DNA of 64,000 bases from Epiperipatus broadwayi. Lineage: Eukaryota; Onychophora; Udeonychophora; Euonychophora; Peripatidae. The notes under the pieces were generated by a model, which had not been told where the DNA came from, searched no databases, and saw only the letters and a program-made list of their open reading frames with translations. Made by a program: the position numbers and the translations under genes. This document shows, one piece after another, positions 49,492 to 61,514 of this stretch (position 1 is its first letter; each line of letters starts with the position of its first letter). The DNA is taken from NCBI GenBank assembly GCA_028023455.1, contig JAQFVV010012976.1:60001-124000 (forward strand), read 5' to 3'.

Positions 49492-50980
49492 TATATATAT
49501 ATTGTAATGATCCAGAGAAATTGGAGACTTAACATATCTGCACTACAGGGCGCCATCTAGGCATTTGAACCTAGAAAAAATTATAAAGTAGACAGATACG
49601 TAAGTCAAAAAAATTTTTTTTTTTTTTTAATTTTGCATCCGGTCATTAGCCCATGTCATTAGCTTAGTGGAATAGCAGAGATTTAAAAATATAATCTGAG
49701 AGTATATATAAAAAAAGAATAAAATAAGCCACTGCCAGTAATTAACACACAAACATTTATTTATTTCACATATATATAAGATTTAAAATTATTTTAGTAT
49801 TAGTTTTACATTTCAAAATTTAACCTACATTTTTAACTTTGATTTTTGACTTTAATTTACATTTAATTACTATTATATTCTAATTTTACATTTTAATTAA
49901 GTTCGCACAGATAAATTTATGAAAGCTTGTTTATAATGTTGAATATAGATCGGTTACATAGATTTCACAGTCAAAAACATTTCAAAATAAACATAAACGA
50001 TCAAAATACAAAATTATTGACTACTGACAATTGCAGAGGGAAATTTATACGTAACCCAATAGTATTCACCATAAGATACTTGCATTGTCACCAATAACTC
50101 AAAAGACATCCAAATAAATACATTTTAGATACTCACCAGTAAGGTATCATTATTTATCGAATGTCTATATATTTTGATCAAATATGAAATCCAAAACATA
50201 ATTAACCGATAACGAATCCATGCAAATGTCTATAAACAACTTAAATTTAATGCATTTTTATTTAATGTCGAGTATGAATAGACTACATAAATTTGCTTTT
50301 GAAAATAAACATTCTATCCCTATTTAACCTTAGGCTAAAAATCGCAGCCAAACTGGCACCAATCCATCTGATACATCGATGTATTCAATGTAATACGAAA
50401 TACGGCGGCACCAAAAAGTTAAGAGAAGAAATTGCCTCTCGTCAAATAGGAATATGACATCTATCTGACAAGAAGAGCAATAAAAAAAACTCCATAGAAA
50501 GGAACTGCCCTCTGCTTCTTATAATTCCTTCCATAGGCAAAACGGGAGAGTGCGGCATATGAAGCGATTCTGCCAGCAGCGAATCTCTGACTACATCTAC
50601 TAACTACATCAATATATCCAATCCATTGATCCAATTTAACAATGACACAAATAACCTAAGATTACCCTCCCCTAATATAACTACAAATCTATACAGCCAT
50701 TCATGCCCAACTTAAGTTTAACATTTATATAATTAATTTAATGAAAAACAAAAAATCATGATAAAAACTTAAAGAATAAAAAATAAATAAATGGAAATGA
50801 TTTTACATAAATAAGAAAAAAAATACATCAAATAACACTATTAATAAGGAATTTAGTTTGGTCAGATAAAATTCTATTTGTAACAAAAAAACTAGGAAAG
50901 TTTAAAATTTAAAGTTCTTAGTGTTTTCAAATTAATATTGTTCGTTATATTTTATAAAGTTCTTACGTTTTTAGAAATGT

Positions 50981-51193
50981 TCATCTTTTACAGTTGCTTG
51001 CCATTTGAAATCCAGCATTAAATTTCCCGATGATCCTGTGGTCCTCTGAATATAAGAAAAGCGATGTTTCATTTTTCCATTTTATAACAACTGAAGGAAT
51101 TGAAAGTGCCTCTTTCAATCCCTTCACCTCCAACTCCGTACTAATATATATAGTCACATCGTAATAATCATTAATCACTCTAATAATTTCCAA
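50981..51193 (-). pseudogene. Conserved short frame inside the 3' LTR
   Basis: A 70-codon open frame (first codon TTG, no ATG) retained with only two visible amino-acid differences in the other LTR (54207-54419). It contains VINDYYDVTIYISTELEVKG and SIPSVVIKWKNETSLF. Just upstream on the minus strand a different frame reads LNEKDHHIDDVMLKSIFQ and GQVWKLLE before a stop, so the two may be pieces of one ancient frameshifted coding sequence captured by the element. No family recognised. Confidence 0.35.
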
Positions 51194-51469
51194 ACTTGTC
51201 CTTTTATATTACTTTGAAAGATTGATTTTAACATTACATCATCGATGTGATGATCCTTTTCGTTGAGGTCTGATTTCCCAATGGATTTATTTCATTTGCT
51301 AAAAGTTTCTATTGTTTTCCTATCTGACCAATGTTTTTACATTTAAATGCCCAAGGCTGGTTTACATTTGACTAATTAAATTTATCATTTCCATTTCTGA
51401 TTAATTAACCTGTTTTCCAAATCAAAGATATATTTAAAGATAAATTTAAAGATATAATTTTATCTCCAA

Positions 51470-51778
51470 GAGAAGAGTTGGAGTGTGTAGAAGATTGGAT
51501 CCTGTCCATTAAAGTATAAGGATTGTCTATCTTAATATATATCTGAGCACTTATAGTATATATGTGTGGGAGATGATAATCTGGACCAACTGATGATTGC
51601 TGGTTTAGCATGAAATACGTATATTGGTGATTATTTATCTTTTCAGCATATATGTGCTTGAGTGTATCAGTGTTATTAGATAGAGTGGAGAGTGATGGGT
51701 CATCTTAAAGTCTGTGCTCATATACCCTATATATTACATATATGAACACAGGTATAGAATAAGCCTATGTTTCAGTTA
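51470..51778 (+). mobile_element. S1 element copy B, nested in the LTR
   Basis: A 309-bp insertion absent from the otherwise matching position in the second LTR (54683-54693). CTCCAA occurs once at the empty site and twice around the insertion (51464-51469 and 51779-51784), so it is a 6-bp target-site duplication. The body matches 44766-45024. It encodes no protein and carries one hammerhead. A small non-coding mobile unit with a hammerhead fits the description of an animal retrozyme; the machinery that moved it is not in this unit. Confidence 0.8.
51585..51628 (+). ncRNA. Hammerhead ribozyme candidate, most intact copy
   Basis: Helix I ACCAA (51585-51589) pairs with TTGGT (51624-51628). Core CTGATGA is at 51590-51596. 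Helix II TGCT pairs with AGCA around GGTTT. GAAA is at 51612-51615. The helix III segment is the palindrome TACGTA, followed by U (51622) and A (51623) as the expected U-H cleavage dinucleotide. Every conserved core nucleotide matches the type-I hammerhead consensus. The very short palindromic helix III is known from Penelope and retrozyme hammerheads, which are thought to work best as dimers. Cleavage would be expected after 51623. Confidence 0.75.
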
Positions 51779-52003
51779 CTCCAAATCTTTTTAAAATTTA
51801 GTTTTAAAATACTTTTTCTTTAATAAAGTTTTATTTTAATAATTTTTCATTATCTGTGCGATTTAATATATACGAGTTTAAGATGATATTTAATTTCAAT
51901 TTTTAATTCTTAAAGAAAATTTTTAAATGCAAACTTTTTAATTTACTTTCATGTTTAATAAATAAAAAAAAAAACAATGTAACAAACGTCTGTGCTCGTT
52001 ACA

Positions 52004-52730
52004 TATCAGTAAAGTTGCTTTAAAAAAAATGATCAAAAAAAAAAAAAATTTTACTTAGGGTTAGTAATTACGGTACACGATTGACGAAGACATTTACAAA
52101 ACATCCGGTTAATAATTTTACAAAAAGACTATATACAAAAAGAAAAATGTTTACTATCGCTTACCTAAGGACCATTTACGTTTACACCCCTCCCCACAAG
52201 AGTTCTATTTTATTTTATACATTTTATTTTTACACACGGCATGACAAGCAAGTTATTCTATAAATTATTTATTTAAGAAGGTTGCATTGAAGTAAATATA
52301 TTTTCAAAGATAATGGATTTATACGTGTATATTTCAGAACAATTATACATACCACCAACTTATTTATGACTGATTAAAATGCTTAAATAGGATTACACTG
52401 AAGTAAATTCCCAATGGTACTCTCCGTAAGGTACCACATTTACCATCATAAACTTATGTGGCTGTGCGCTCCTATACACATTAAAGCATAAATATATATT
52501 AACAAAAAAAACATATCAAATGCAACCTTTTAACTTTCTTTTTAACAAAATACAGTTTAAAATTATTTATACTTTCTCGTGTTTAATATATGTGCTAATT
52601 CTTTCTGGCAGTGCTTTTATAAGATTTAAAGTATATGACTATATGTAAACAAAAAAAATATTTCATTTTGACAAAATTTGCTCATGGTATTTGTGGTTTA
52701 TTAAAGATTGGCCCGAGTTGGTTCGCCAGT
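52004..52730 (-). other. Internal region of the LTR element
   Basis: 727 bp between the two LTRs. It carries the putative primer binding site at its right edge (52728-52710, minus) and a purine-rich GTGGGGAGGGGTG (minus, near 52201-52186). The longest open frames are about 60 codons and look random. No gag, protease, RT or integrase. Confidence 0.6.
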
Positions 52731-54914
52731 TATAACGATCTGGCGAAATTGGAGACTTAACATATCTGCACTACGGGCGCCATCTAGGCATTTGAACCTA
52801 GAAAAATTTATAGAGTAGGCAGATATGTAAGTCAAAAAAAAAAATTTTTTTTTTTTTTGCATCCGGTCGTTAGCCCATGTCATTAGCTCAGTGGAATTGC
52901 AGAGATTTAAAAATATAATCTGACAGTATATAAAAAAAAAGAATAAAATAAGCCACTGCCAGTAATTAACACACAAACATTTATTTATTTCACATATATA
53001 TAAGATTTAAAATTATTTTAGTATTAGTTTACATTTCAAAATTTAACCTACATTTTTAACTTTGATTTTTGACTTTAATTTACATTTAATTACTATTATA
53101 TTCTAATTTTACATTTTAATTAAGTTCGCACAGATAAATTTATGAAAGCTTGTTTATAATGTTGAATATAGATCGGTTACATAGATTTCACGGTCAAAAA
53201 CATTTCAAAATAAACATAAACGATCAAAATACAAAATTATTGATTACTGACAATTGCAGAGGGAAATTTATACGTAACCCAATAGTATTCACCATAAGAT
53301 ACTTGCATTGTCACCAATAACTCAAAAGACATCCAAATAAATACATTTTAGATACTCACCAGTAAGGTATCATTATTTATCGAATAACTATATATTTTGA
53401 TCAAATATGAAATCCAAAACATAATTAACCGATAACGAATCCATGCAAACGTCTATAAACAACTTAAATTTAATGCATTTTTATTTAGTGTCAAGTATGA
53501 ATAGACTACATAAATTTGCTTGTGAAAATAAACATTCTTTCCCTATTTAACCTTAGGCTAAAAATCGCAGCCAAACCAGCGTCAATCCATCTGATACATC
53601 GATGTATTCAATGTAATATGAAATATGGCGGTACCAAAAAGTTAAGAGAAGAAATTGCCTCTCGTCAAATAGGAATATGACATCTATCTGACAAGAAGAG
53701 CAATAATAAAAAAACTCCATAGAAAGGAACTGCGCTCTGTGTCTTATAATTCCTTCCATAGGCAAAATGGGAGAGTGCGGCTTATGAAGCGATTCTGCCA
53801 GTAGCGAATCTCCAACTACATCTACTAACTACATCAATATATTTAATCCATTGACCCAATTTAACAACGAAACAAATAACCTAAGATTACCCTCCCCTAA
53901 TATAACTTTACAAATCTATACAGCTATTCATGCCCGACTTAAGTTTAACATTTATATAATTAATTTAACGAAAAACAAAAAATCATGATAAAAACTTTAA
54001 GAATAAAAAATAAATAAATGGAAATGATTTTACATAAATAAGAAAAAAATACATCAAATAACACTCTTAATAAAGAATTTAGTTTGGTCAGATAGGATTC
54101 TATTTGTAACAAAAAAACTAGGAAAGTTTAAAATTTAAAGTTCTTAGTGTTTTCAAATTAATATTGTTCGTTATATTTTATAAAGTTCTTACGGTTTTAG
54201 AAATGTTCATCTTTTACAGTTGCTTGCCATTTGAAATCCAGCATTAAATTTCCTGATGATCCTGTGGTCCTCTGAATATAAGAAAAGCGATGTTTCATTT
54301 TTCCATTTTATAACAACTGAAGGAATTGAAAGTGCCTCTTTCAATCCCTTCACCTCCAACTCTGTACTAATACATATAGTCACATCGTAATAATCATTAA
54401 TCACTCTAATAATTTCCAAACTTGTCCTTTTATATTACTTTGAAAGATTGACTTAACATTACGTCATCAATGTGATGATCCTTTTCATTGAGGTCCGATT
54501 TCCCAATGGATTTATTTCATTTGCTAAAAGTTTCTATTGTTTTCCTATCTGACCGATGTTTTTACATTTAAATGCCCAAGGCTGGTTTACATTTGACTAA
54601 TTAAATTTATCATTTCCATTTCTGATTAATTAACCTGTTTTCCAAATCAAAGATATATTTAAAGATAAATTTAAAGATATAATTTTATCTCCAAATCTTT
54701 TTAAAATTTAGTTTTAAAATACTTTTTCTTTAATAAAGTTTTATTTTAATAATTTTTCATTATCTGTGCGATTTAATATATACAAGTTTAAGATGATATT
54801 TAATTTCAATTTTTAATTCTTAAAGAAAATTTTTAAATGCGAACTTTTTAATTTACTTTCATGTTTAATAAATAAAAAAAAACAACAATGTAACGAATGT
54901 CTGTGCTCGTTACA
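52731..54914 (-). repeat. 5' LTR (uninterrupted copy)
   Basis: Partner of 49503-52003, without the S1 insertion. Visible differences are scattered substitutions and small indels. It starts TATAACG (plus) where the other copy has TGTAATG, and ends CTCGTTACA next to a long AT tract (54915-54931). Confidence 0.75.
54207..54419 (-). pseudogene. Conserved short frame inside the 5' LTR
   Basis: Same 70-codon frame as 50981-51193, with Cys for Tyr early and Arg for Gly late. See that entry for its content and the adjoining frame. Confidence 0.35.
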
Positions 54915-54931
54915 ATATATATATATATATA

Positions 54932-56263
54932 TTTCTTTTTGGTGCATTTTATACTTTTTAGTGCATTTGTGTGAATGAAAGCAATTAACTTTTATATATA
55001 TATTATTTTGTTATTATTCTCTAAATTTTTCACTCCTTGTTGAAATTATAAAATAGATAGAAATTTGATTTTTTCCCATGTGAATTATTGATTAAGTTAT
55101 AATGTAGTGAAATTGACTGATCTATTGGATAATGCCAAGAGTTTAATATTGTAAATAATAATTCTATATCTCTTGTTGGCAGTAGGAAAATTAGTTAAGA
55201 TAAAACAATATGTCAAAAAGAACTCTGACCCATAGACTAATTCAAATCCCATAACATGTATATTTATGACCACAATGAACTTTCATTGACATTTTTGTGT
55301 ATGTTACTTATTGTAATAAAGATGTGGTTGATTAATTATTCTTAATCTCATTTTCACATAAATATATTTTCATATGTTTACTTAAATAGAACTACGAAAT
55401 GTGTGCTGATATCATTTTTAATGTTTATGCTCTCTGAGAGTTAGAACCATGTACTATAAATTATAATATATTGGAAGAGTTTGAACTAGGATCTGAAAGA
55501 TAGTTCTTTATCAAAACATAGCTTTCATTATCATGGCCATATCTTGAGTGAATACAAATAAAAGCTATGATTTATCCAAAAATGTGACGAGTATTTTGAA
55601 AGAAAATACTTGGTTTGATCATCATTAATAACTTAAAAGCTAAATGTATGATGCCATGTATTATAATAAAATATTGATTAATGTTTGGAAAAGTATTAAA
55701 TATATTTGCTTTACCCATTGGTGCTTAGTGAACTAGAAGTTGAAAAAATGCATATTTATAAATAGTATTAAACCTGAAAATCTATACATTGATTGTTTTA
55801 TAAATGTTAATATCAGTATCAAACACTTTTTAATAATAATAAATTTGAAATAGGTAATTTAAAAGGCATGTAAATATAATTGATCCAAGTTATATCCCAT
55901 TCCTTTTGCTCGAATCAACATATGGTTATTTCATAACTGAATTACTTTTATTTTTAACTGTGTTTATATGCTCTTTTTCTGTCATTACATTTAGGGTATC
56001 AAAGAAATTACTTTTTAGTTTTGATTTTCTACATTTCTGTTTTCCATTACAATGTATTACATTTTATATAAATAAGTTCAATTTTTTGTGTTAAATATAA
56101 ATTAATATTTGATGTACATATATTATGATTAAAGCATTAATGTTTGTACTTATAACATGGAGTATGTAAATTTTTAGCTTTTAAGTAAATTATTAATAAC
56201 CCCGTTATATGTCAAAAAATCAACAATGGTAATAGAATAAAAATATATCCAGTAGTATCATTG
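54932..56263. other. AT-rich non-coding stretch
   Basis: No gene or repeat recognised. Confidence 0.5.
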
Positions 56264-56327
56264 TAAATAAACAAGGCAAAACTCTCCACACAATAGTGCC
56301 ACCCTGTGCCAACCAGAGTAATCATTG
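56264..56327 (+). repeat. Single arm of the palindrome family
   Basis: AAACAAGGCAAAACTCTCC, then AATAGTGCCACCCTGTGCC, then CCAGAGTAATCATTG align with one arm of 45329-45474. The inverted partner is missing. Confidence 0.6.
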
Positions 56328-56329
56328 TA

Positions 56330-57510
56330 TTTATTATCATTGTAGTTTATATTACACTAATTTTTACATGTATTTATTATTGATATTGTTTATATATACA
56401 TATTATGGTCCTATAACCTATAATATCACTTAATGATATTAGTAAATCTAAAATTGTTTTATAAAATTAGAAGGTTGACATATACATGTGAGATATTCAT
56501 ATAAGTAAAAAATATACTTCATAAATAGTTTTCATTTTCTAAAATGAATAAATATTATTGAGTGATTAAGATTGTAAAGTTTTCCCTAAAAAAGAAGGGA
56601 GAGAACATGTTTGTTTTTTTATAAAAAAAATGAAAAAAAAACATTAACTTCTTTAAAATTTTTATTTAAAAAAAAAAAAATAGATTTTATTTATTGATAA
56701 TGTCAACTTCAAAAAAAGTTTTACTTTTGTTATTTAAAAAATATAAATATTTTGATAAAGTATTAGCTTATTTATTTATCCAAATGTGGGTAATTAAACA
56801 ATTAAGTCATCTGTTAATTTAATATGAACCTAATCATTTTCTTCTTGATCACTTCTAAAATTGGACAGTATATATATTTTCAGATTGAGTTGTTAGAAAT
56901 AAAAGAATTTTTATATTAGTTTTTTTATCAATTCTTGTTAAAATAATATATATACTGCAGCTTTTACAAGTAAGCAACACATCTCTTTTAAAATATTTAA
57001 AGTCATCTGACAACTATTTGTATCAAGTATCTTAGAGTGGCTAATAATAAAAAACCTCATTTTAGTTTTAAATAATCATTTAAGAAAAATCTGCTGCAAA
57101 ATTTATTATACAAGTCCAACATAGAGACAACTGCTTGATAAACAATAATTTCAAATTCAAAGGATTTATTTGTACTATTGTACATATTTAATGTTAGAAG
57201 TCAATGAAGTAAGGCAATTAAAATAAAACTAAACCAACAAATTTGAGTAAAGGACTTTTAAATATTAATAGAACAAAAACTACCTTTGTAAAAGTACTGT
57301 TTAAAAAATTCTCAGAAAAAGGCAAAGTAAAGAAAGTGTTTTAATATTCATTTATTTTTTTTATTCTTTTTAAATATCTGCTAATTTCATTTTTTCAAAT
57401 AATTTTGAATAATAAACAAGGCATATTTACTATTCCTGCTACAGACAGACATACATTTGTAAAATAATATTTTTAAAATTTTAATTCATTTTGTAACATT
57501 GAAGTCTAAA
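56330..57510. other. AT-rich non-coding stretch
   Basis: Nothing recognised beyond poly-A and poly-T runs. Confidence 0.5.
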
Positions 57511-57520
57511 ATATATATAT

Positions 57521-60408
57521 TGTAATGGTAAGAATTGTCCCTCCACGTAACAAAATCTAAAACACAGACAAAATACACTAAAGCTGATCGAGTACGGATA
57601 CTGGGATCCAGAATCCGACCAACATTCAATCCTTTCACCTCTGCTCAACGATCTAATACCCTATAGATGACACTTCTCAACGTACACAGACCATTCAGTT
57701 TAATCTCGGTCTGGCAGTCACTCAGGCTGGAACAATAAGACTCGTAAATTAACTAATTTAACACTGATTTGGTCAGATATACACACATATGACTAAGTGA
57801 TTAAATAATATATCAATGACTGCTTATAAAATATAATAGAATGATCTACCTATAGATATAATGATGTATGTGCAATTAAATCTACAGCTGGATAAAATAA
57901 ACTCACGGACAATAAAATTATGAAAACGAGTTATATTTTTAAATATTAATTTAATAAAACAATAACAAAATAGTGAAATTAAAATATACAAAATTATGTG
58001 ATGGAAACATGAGATATTACGCTCACAGGCATTATATAACTAAGGAGATTAATGTTACATATCTCATTATAAGTGTTCAATAAGGTGTAATGTGGTATGG
58101 GAGTTTATGCCTATATTAATATGCCAAATTTCTAGCTCTTTTGTAGTGCGCTAAATCATACGGAACTTTATAGCCAAAGTTATATAACTAACTTTAATAG
58201 CGCTCCTATGGCGTCTATATATCTATATAAAATTAAATCAAGCACATAATTAGGCTCAGAGATATGCAGGTTAGAGTGTCAACCTAGATTAGGACATATG
58301 CTGATGCTAGATAAGCATTTAATATAAAAGGAAAGAAAACTAGTTTATGATAGGTTTACCTATATACTCTATGGCACATATTAAAATATTAATTAAGCAA
58401 AAAGGTGCGAATGGGTCATTATTCATGGGCTTCAGTCTCAAAGACTCAGTTTGCCCTAAAACCGATCAACTTGCTACGAATAGAAACATTAGTAGTTCAG
58501 GGAGTTGGATAAGCATTAATCATGAATAATGTAGGTCCTTGTGCCTTAGTTCTAAAAGTGTGTGCTTTACCCGAACTAAAGTGGATGAGTGTGGCCTCCA
58601 CCAACACTTTATCAAGAATCATGCAGCAAGCAGATAAGTGTACATTGCATACTTTGTAAGGACACATCCACAACTTATACATATATATATATATATATAA
58701 CATAAATACGTAAAGTTATATTATCATGCCTTAAAATTAGATAGCATCTATTTGCATATCTATACAATCCAGTTCTCAAATTTAGTGTTACAAATATACT
58801 ATTTAGGGACTAAATTAATTAGTAACCTAGTTTAATATTATCACCTGCATCTCAACATATATAAATCTAAGGAGGACAAAGCATATTTGCAGGATAATTA
58901 CGAATAAAACATTAAAATATGCTTTGAGAATATCTCTGTAGCTAGTTCCTATGATGTATGAGTTACATATATAAATAGTTAAACTTCATAACTAGAATTA
59001 AGCAAACTACAATTTTAACTAGTAAACGACTGATTATTAAAATGTTAATACCCAAAATTTAATCAGTAAAAATAATAATATGATCTCGAAACAGCGAGTG
59101 AGAAAGAAAAATAATAATTCAATTATTTAATATTTATTATAGTGAAAATTTGAAATTATCTTCACAGATTGATAAACTAAAATTATATTTATAAATACTT
59201 GTGGTTTCGAGTCATTTGACATATCAAATACATATAATATTAAAATGATAAAATCATAGAATAAATTGAATAGATTATAAATAGGCATCAAAGACCGCAG
59301 CAAATTATACATTTAATTTAAAATAGATTATTAGAGTTTTATATTTTAAAAGAGAATTCGAGTGTTACATTTTAAAGGAGAATTCAAATTTTACAATCAG
59401 GCAAGATTTAGCATTTAACAGTCTTCTCTGTAGGTTTTAGTAAAGGTGTTTGAGAAAGGCAGATTTAATAAATAGCTAGATTTTAAAAAAAAAGACTTGT
59501 CAGTCACAATTTATTAACAGAGCTCTGAGAGAAAATTTACCATTCATTTGTTTTCTTTGCAGTTCTCTGGATTACAGTTCTAGGCACTTAGGAGGATAAT
59601 AAGTTGACACTTTTGGTGATGATTTAAAGTTAATAGAGATTTTCCACAGGCTACTTTGCTGGTGTATGGCATTAGGGTTTATCAGACCAAAATTCTTCTC
59701 CATTCCCGATCAAGGAGAGGGGTGAGTTATCACCATTTTACTCAACTATTTTGAAGCTAAAATGGGCATAGGTTTTGCTTACAACTCACTTATTATATAT
59801 ATAATCCATCTTGGTGACAAAACTTTTAGTATTTATACTTTTCAAACTCTGGCCACCTGTTAATTTTTACGAACTTGTCCATAGTTGAAAAGACCATTTA
59901 TTTATTTTAGCAAAACATATTTAATAGCCACAACTAGCAAAAAAACCTATTTATTTATTTTAGAAAAACATTTTTAATTATGTCAACTACTTTAGATTTT
60001 GTTTTTCTGCGAATTTTGCTATTAACATTTTATATTTACAAAATCAAGTCCACGCATTTTAGGACCAATGCGTGACCTACTTCGAAAATTGTTTACAAAA
60101 ATCAAATGCTATTTTGACAAAGTTACTTTCATAATTAGTAGAAAACTAATTTTATAACCATACATGCAGAATAACAGGAAATATATGTATGTGATTTCAA
60201 TAATACAACAATAAAATTGGCTAAATAATTTAACTAAAATATTTCTTAAACTAGAAATATTTATAAAATGAATATACATATCTGTAATATATACCAATAA
60301 CATAACAATAATTTAAACTAAAATATTTCTTAAATTAGAAATACTTATAAAATGGATACATATCTGTAATATATATGTATACTATTAAATTACAGACTTA
60401 TCATTCGC
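57521..60408 (-). repeat. Long TGTAAT repeat unit E3
   Basis: It begins TGTAATGGTA directly after an AT tract and its first 250 bp align with E1 (see 20254-23090). ACAATAAGACTC followed by TAAATTAAC (57731-57750) is the E3 version of the E1/E2 motif. It ends near the AT tract at 60409-60426, giving about 2.9 kb, close to E1 and E2. It contains another AT tract at 58679-58699. No transposon protein frame. The right boundary is inferred from length and flank only. Confidence 0.4.
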
Positions 60409-60477
60409 ATATATATATATATATATACATGATTCTGCACACATAGTAAATTAACATTATTTAAATAGGTACTCTGA

Positions 60478-60570
60478 GAGGGTTTAAACCTTGCATATGG
60501 ATAGATGTGTGGGTAAAATAAGTGAAATGGGCAGATGAATGAAACTGACTGTTTCAATATATATATATAT
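60478..60570 (+). repeat. Short repeat ending in hairpin plus AT tract
   Basis: A relative of 23341-23430: GGGTTTAAACC, GTGGGTAAAATAAG, a small hairpin TGAAAC (60540-60545) with GTTTCA (60551-60556), then an AT tract. Confidence 0.4.
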
Positions 60571-60694
60571 GCAAACAGTTTATTAATTAAATACTATTGT
60601 TAATAATTAAAAACTTTTTTAATAAAATAAACTGTAATAATTGCAAATTATGTACAAGTATTAATGTATATATAGAGGGAATTTTTTTAATATG

Positions 60695-60775
60695 ATATAA
60701 GGTGCATGACAGCTGCTTTACAAGCAGTTGTCCCATGTTAGGGGGTTCACTTCCCGGCTGATGCTATGACACATG
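60695..60775 (+). repeat. tRNA-Val-like SINE head
   Basis: GCTGC, the seven-base loop TTTACAA (60717-60723) and GCAGT form a five-pair anticodon arm with anticodon TAC, which reads valine codons. The B box GGTTCACTTCC (60744-60754) differs from GGTTCRANNCC at one position. The acceptor and D arms are not intact, so this is not a functional tRNA. It is read as the RNA polymerase III head of a SINE; the body was not traced. Confidence 0.6.
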
Positions 60776-60779
60776 AGGG

Positions 60780-61114
60780 GGAAAAAAGTATAATTTATAT
60801 TTTAAAATAATGAACAACTAAGAAAAATATTGTCTTGCCAAATTTTTCTCATAGTATTTCTGGATATATATTTTAGAGCATATAAATATATATTATTCCA
60901 CTCTTTACTATTATTTTGAGAATGTTATATTTTTTGTTGTCGAAAATTACAGAACAGTGAGAAAAACCACATGGTTCTAATAGTGTGAATCAAATTATTT
61001 GATTGTGGAATAATACCTGTCTTAAAGATGAAAAATATGGATATGTTTTTGTAGGAATTGTGTTAAATAATAATTTTAACAATAATTGAGGAACACACCT
61101 ATTTTGGAATCTGA
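60780..61114. other. AT-rich non-coding stretch
   Basis: Nothing recognised. Confidence 0.45.
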
Positions 61115-61511
61115 TTAAAGTTTTGGCAATTGGAAAGGTTGACCATAGATGTCTGTTAGGATATATAATTTTGTCAAATCTTTGAATAAAACATCAATTA
61201 AAGATTTGATGTTATGACTGTCCAACAGATCTGCATGCTCATCGGCATAATCAGTATTACAAAAATGACTTGCATATGGAAGTTCAGCAAGCAATATTAT
61301 AGATGGAGGAGTAACTTTGAAGATTGGACCAGCTATAGTTGTAACTCCGATATAGCATACAAATAATTGGGGACATGTTAGGTTAAGATGATCTTTGCAA
61401 ATAGGAAAACAAGCACTAGTAATTGATAGATAATATGTTAATTCCCAGATGTATGATTTTATTATGGTCATGATATTTTTCACAGTACTCCTTAAAAGAT
61501 GCATTCATGGA
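61115..61511 (-). CDS. Protein-like frame(s), unknown; possible exon
   Basis: A 129-codon frame from ATG (61504) to TAA, the longest non-repetitive ORF here apart from the Penelope frame of 161 codons. It contains TSACFPICKDHLNLTCPQLF, VTTIAGPIFKVTPPS, NTDYADEHADLLDSHN and LTDIYGQPFQLPKL and looks like genuine protein. In a second frame, an acceptor-like TTGCTTACTGTAG puts an exon start at 61511 reading SMNASFKEYCEKYHDHNK and stopping at 61418-61416. The two readings overlap, so either one is chance or a frameshift joins them. In the second frame the reading is in phase with the candidate exon at 62443-62540. No family recognised. Confidence 0.35.
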
Positions 61512-61514
61512 CTA

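Larger units (their letters stand above)
49503..52003 (-). repeat. 3' LTR (carries S1 insertion)
   Basis: The LTR copy at the 3' side in minus orientation. It includes AATAAATAAATG around 49768-49757 (minus), about 250 bp before the LTR end, a plausible polyadenylation region. It is interrupted by S1 copy B at 51470-51778. A GC-richer island lies at 50330-50600. Confidence 0.75.
49503..54914 (-). mobile_element. Non-autonomous LTR retroelement with 2.2-kb LTRs
   Basis: Two direct repeats of about 2.19 kb (49503-52003 after removal of a 315-bp insertion and its target duplication, and 52731-54914) flank a 727-bp internal region. Read on the minus strand each repeat starts TGTAACGAGCACAGAC and ends with GTTATA or ATTACA, so the ends are short inverted repeats as in LTRs. 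Two bases after the 5' LTR (52728 downward, minus) lies TGGCGAACCAACTCGGGCC, which begins with the TGG expected of a tRNA primer binding site. A clear polypurine tract was not found. The internal region has no gag or pol frame, so mobilisation would need proteins from elsewhere. The element lies in an AT tract, which hides the target-site duplication. Confidence 0.75.

Noticed and set aside
52004-52060. Polypurine tract at the 3' LTR border
   Set aside because: On the minus strand the sequence next to the LTR is AACTTTACTGATA, not purine-rich; the tract, if any, has decayed.
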